NCBI GenBank assembly: GCA_037481875.1
Contig: JBBFKY010000004.1
Coordinates: 1 to 64,000, forward strand
Direction: 5' to 3'
DNA: 64,000 nucleotides
From: Desulfosoma sp.
Lineage (GTDB): Bacteria; Desulfobacterota; Syntrophobacteria; Syntrophobacterales; DSM-9756
The position numbers and the translations under genes are program-made. Shown piece after piece: positions 63,806 through 64,000 of this stretch. How positions within the stretch are numbered: the first letter of the stretch is position 1; each line of letters begins with the position of its first letter. The notes beneath the pieces were generated by a model, which had not been told where the DNA came from, did not search any database, and saw nothing but the letters and a program-made list of their open reading frames with translations.

Positions 63806-64000
63806 CTATGAAGGAATCTGTAGAGACTGAAGTCGATCCAAGGCTTCTCGAAGATTCAAAGCCCCGGCGTAGAGTGCCTTGCCGGTGATGACGCCGTTGA
63901 GGCCCAAGGGAACCAAAGGCAGCAAGTCCTCGATGTCCTTCCAAGAAGCCACACCGCCGGAAGCGATCACGGGAGTGGACAGGGCTTGGCAGAGCCTTCG
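63806..64000 (-). CDS. hisA: HisA, phosphoribosylformimino-AICAR-P isomerase, C-terminal part (partial)
   Basis: The minus strand reads 64 codons to TAG: ALSTPVIASGGVASWKDIED, then GLNGVITGKALYAGALNLRE. The ASGGV and GVIxGKALY motifs are the phosphate-binding loops of the HisA TIM barrel. HisF has a different ending, and TrpF is less similar. The 5' part lies beyond the window. Confidence 0.85.
   Translation of the reverse strand, partial: RRLCQALSTPVIASGGVASWKDIEDLLPLVPLGLNGVITGKALYAGALNLREALDRLQSLQIPS

Overview
The window looks like one chromosomal segment (roughly 55-60 % GC by eye) of an anaerobic Desulfobacterota bacterium, probably a Syntrophobacter/Desulfacinum-type sulfate reducer or syntroph. 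That placement is inferred from an HdrA/HdrD/MvhD-type electron-transfer module, two selenocysteine (Sec) genes, a short-chain beta-oxidation operon, the macromolecular-synthesis operon order (yqeY-dnaG-rpoD) and familiar deltaproteobacterial hypotheticals. I could run no database search.

Layout. 1-15,714 (+) is the tuf end followed by the S10-spc-alpha ribosomal superoperon with secY, adk, map, infA and rpoA. 15,861-18,730 holds a bidirectional terminator, a small Cys-rich gene, an EF-G gene and rpsU. 18,821-21,986 (-) is a thiolase / enoyl-CoA hydratase / acyl-CoA dehydrogenase operon, followed by a K+ channel with RCK domain and tRNA-His. 23,676-26,472 (+) is cheW plus a chemoreceptor behind a sigma-28-like promoter, then a tandem palindromic repeat. 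26,767-30,557 is a periplasmic-binding lipoprotein translationally coupled to a hybrid histidine kinase. 30,717-31,772 is a multiply frameshifted pseudogene.

32,275-38,061 is an electron-transfer module: hydrogenase maturation protease, an HdrD-like protein with an N-terminal DNA-binding HTH, a 1025-residue HdrA with an in-frame UGA at codon 60, MvhD and a small zinc-ribbon-like protein. It is followed by hsp20. 38,955-40,782 is a cobalamin riboswitch with terminator, a 39-residue peptide gene and a SPASM radical SAM enzyme (a cbpA/cbpB-type modified-peptide system). 40,853-42,511 (-) has an orphan gspG, an unknown gene and a DUF4870-like gene. 42,814-43,790 contains remnants of an FMN-binding glutamate synthase gene lying on opposite strands, directly before an intact gdhA and a PPDK-N-domain protein.

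48,931-54,055 (-) is a run of six genes joined by 4-base stop/start overlaps (NCS2 permease, Nudix, fdhD, class V aminotransferase, GNAT, LysM-amidase), preceded by prs. Then come a C4 zinc-ribbon coiled-coil protein, a Nif3 protein, tRNA-Met(CAT), a cold-shock protein, and on the + strand a CoA-disulfide-reductase/NADH-oxidase-type flavoprotein whose redox cysteine codon is UGA, with a convincing bacterial SECIS hairpin. The end is a repeat-rich spacer, then rpoD, dnaG, yqeY and the 3' end of hisA (all -).

The most interesting parts are the two Sec genes (each missed by a standard gene caller), the HTH-HdrD fusion, the riboswitch-controlled peptide/radical SAM pair, and the rearranged glutamate synthase remnant beside gdhA.
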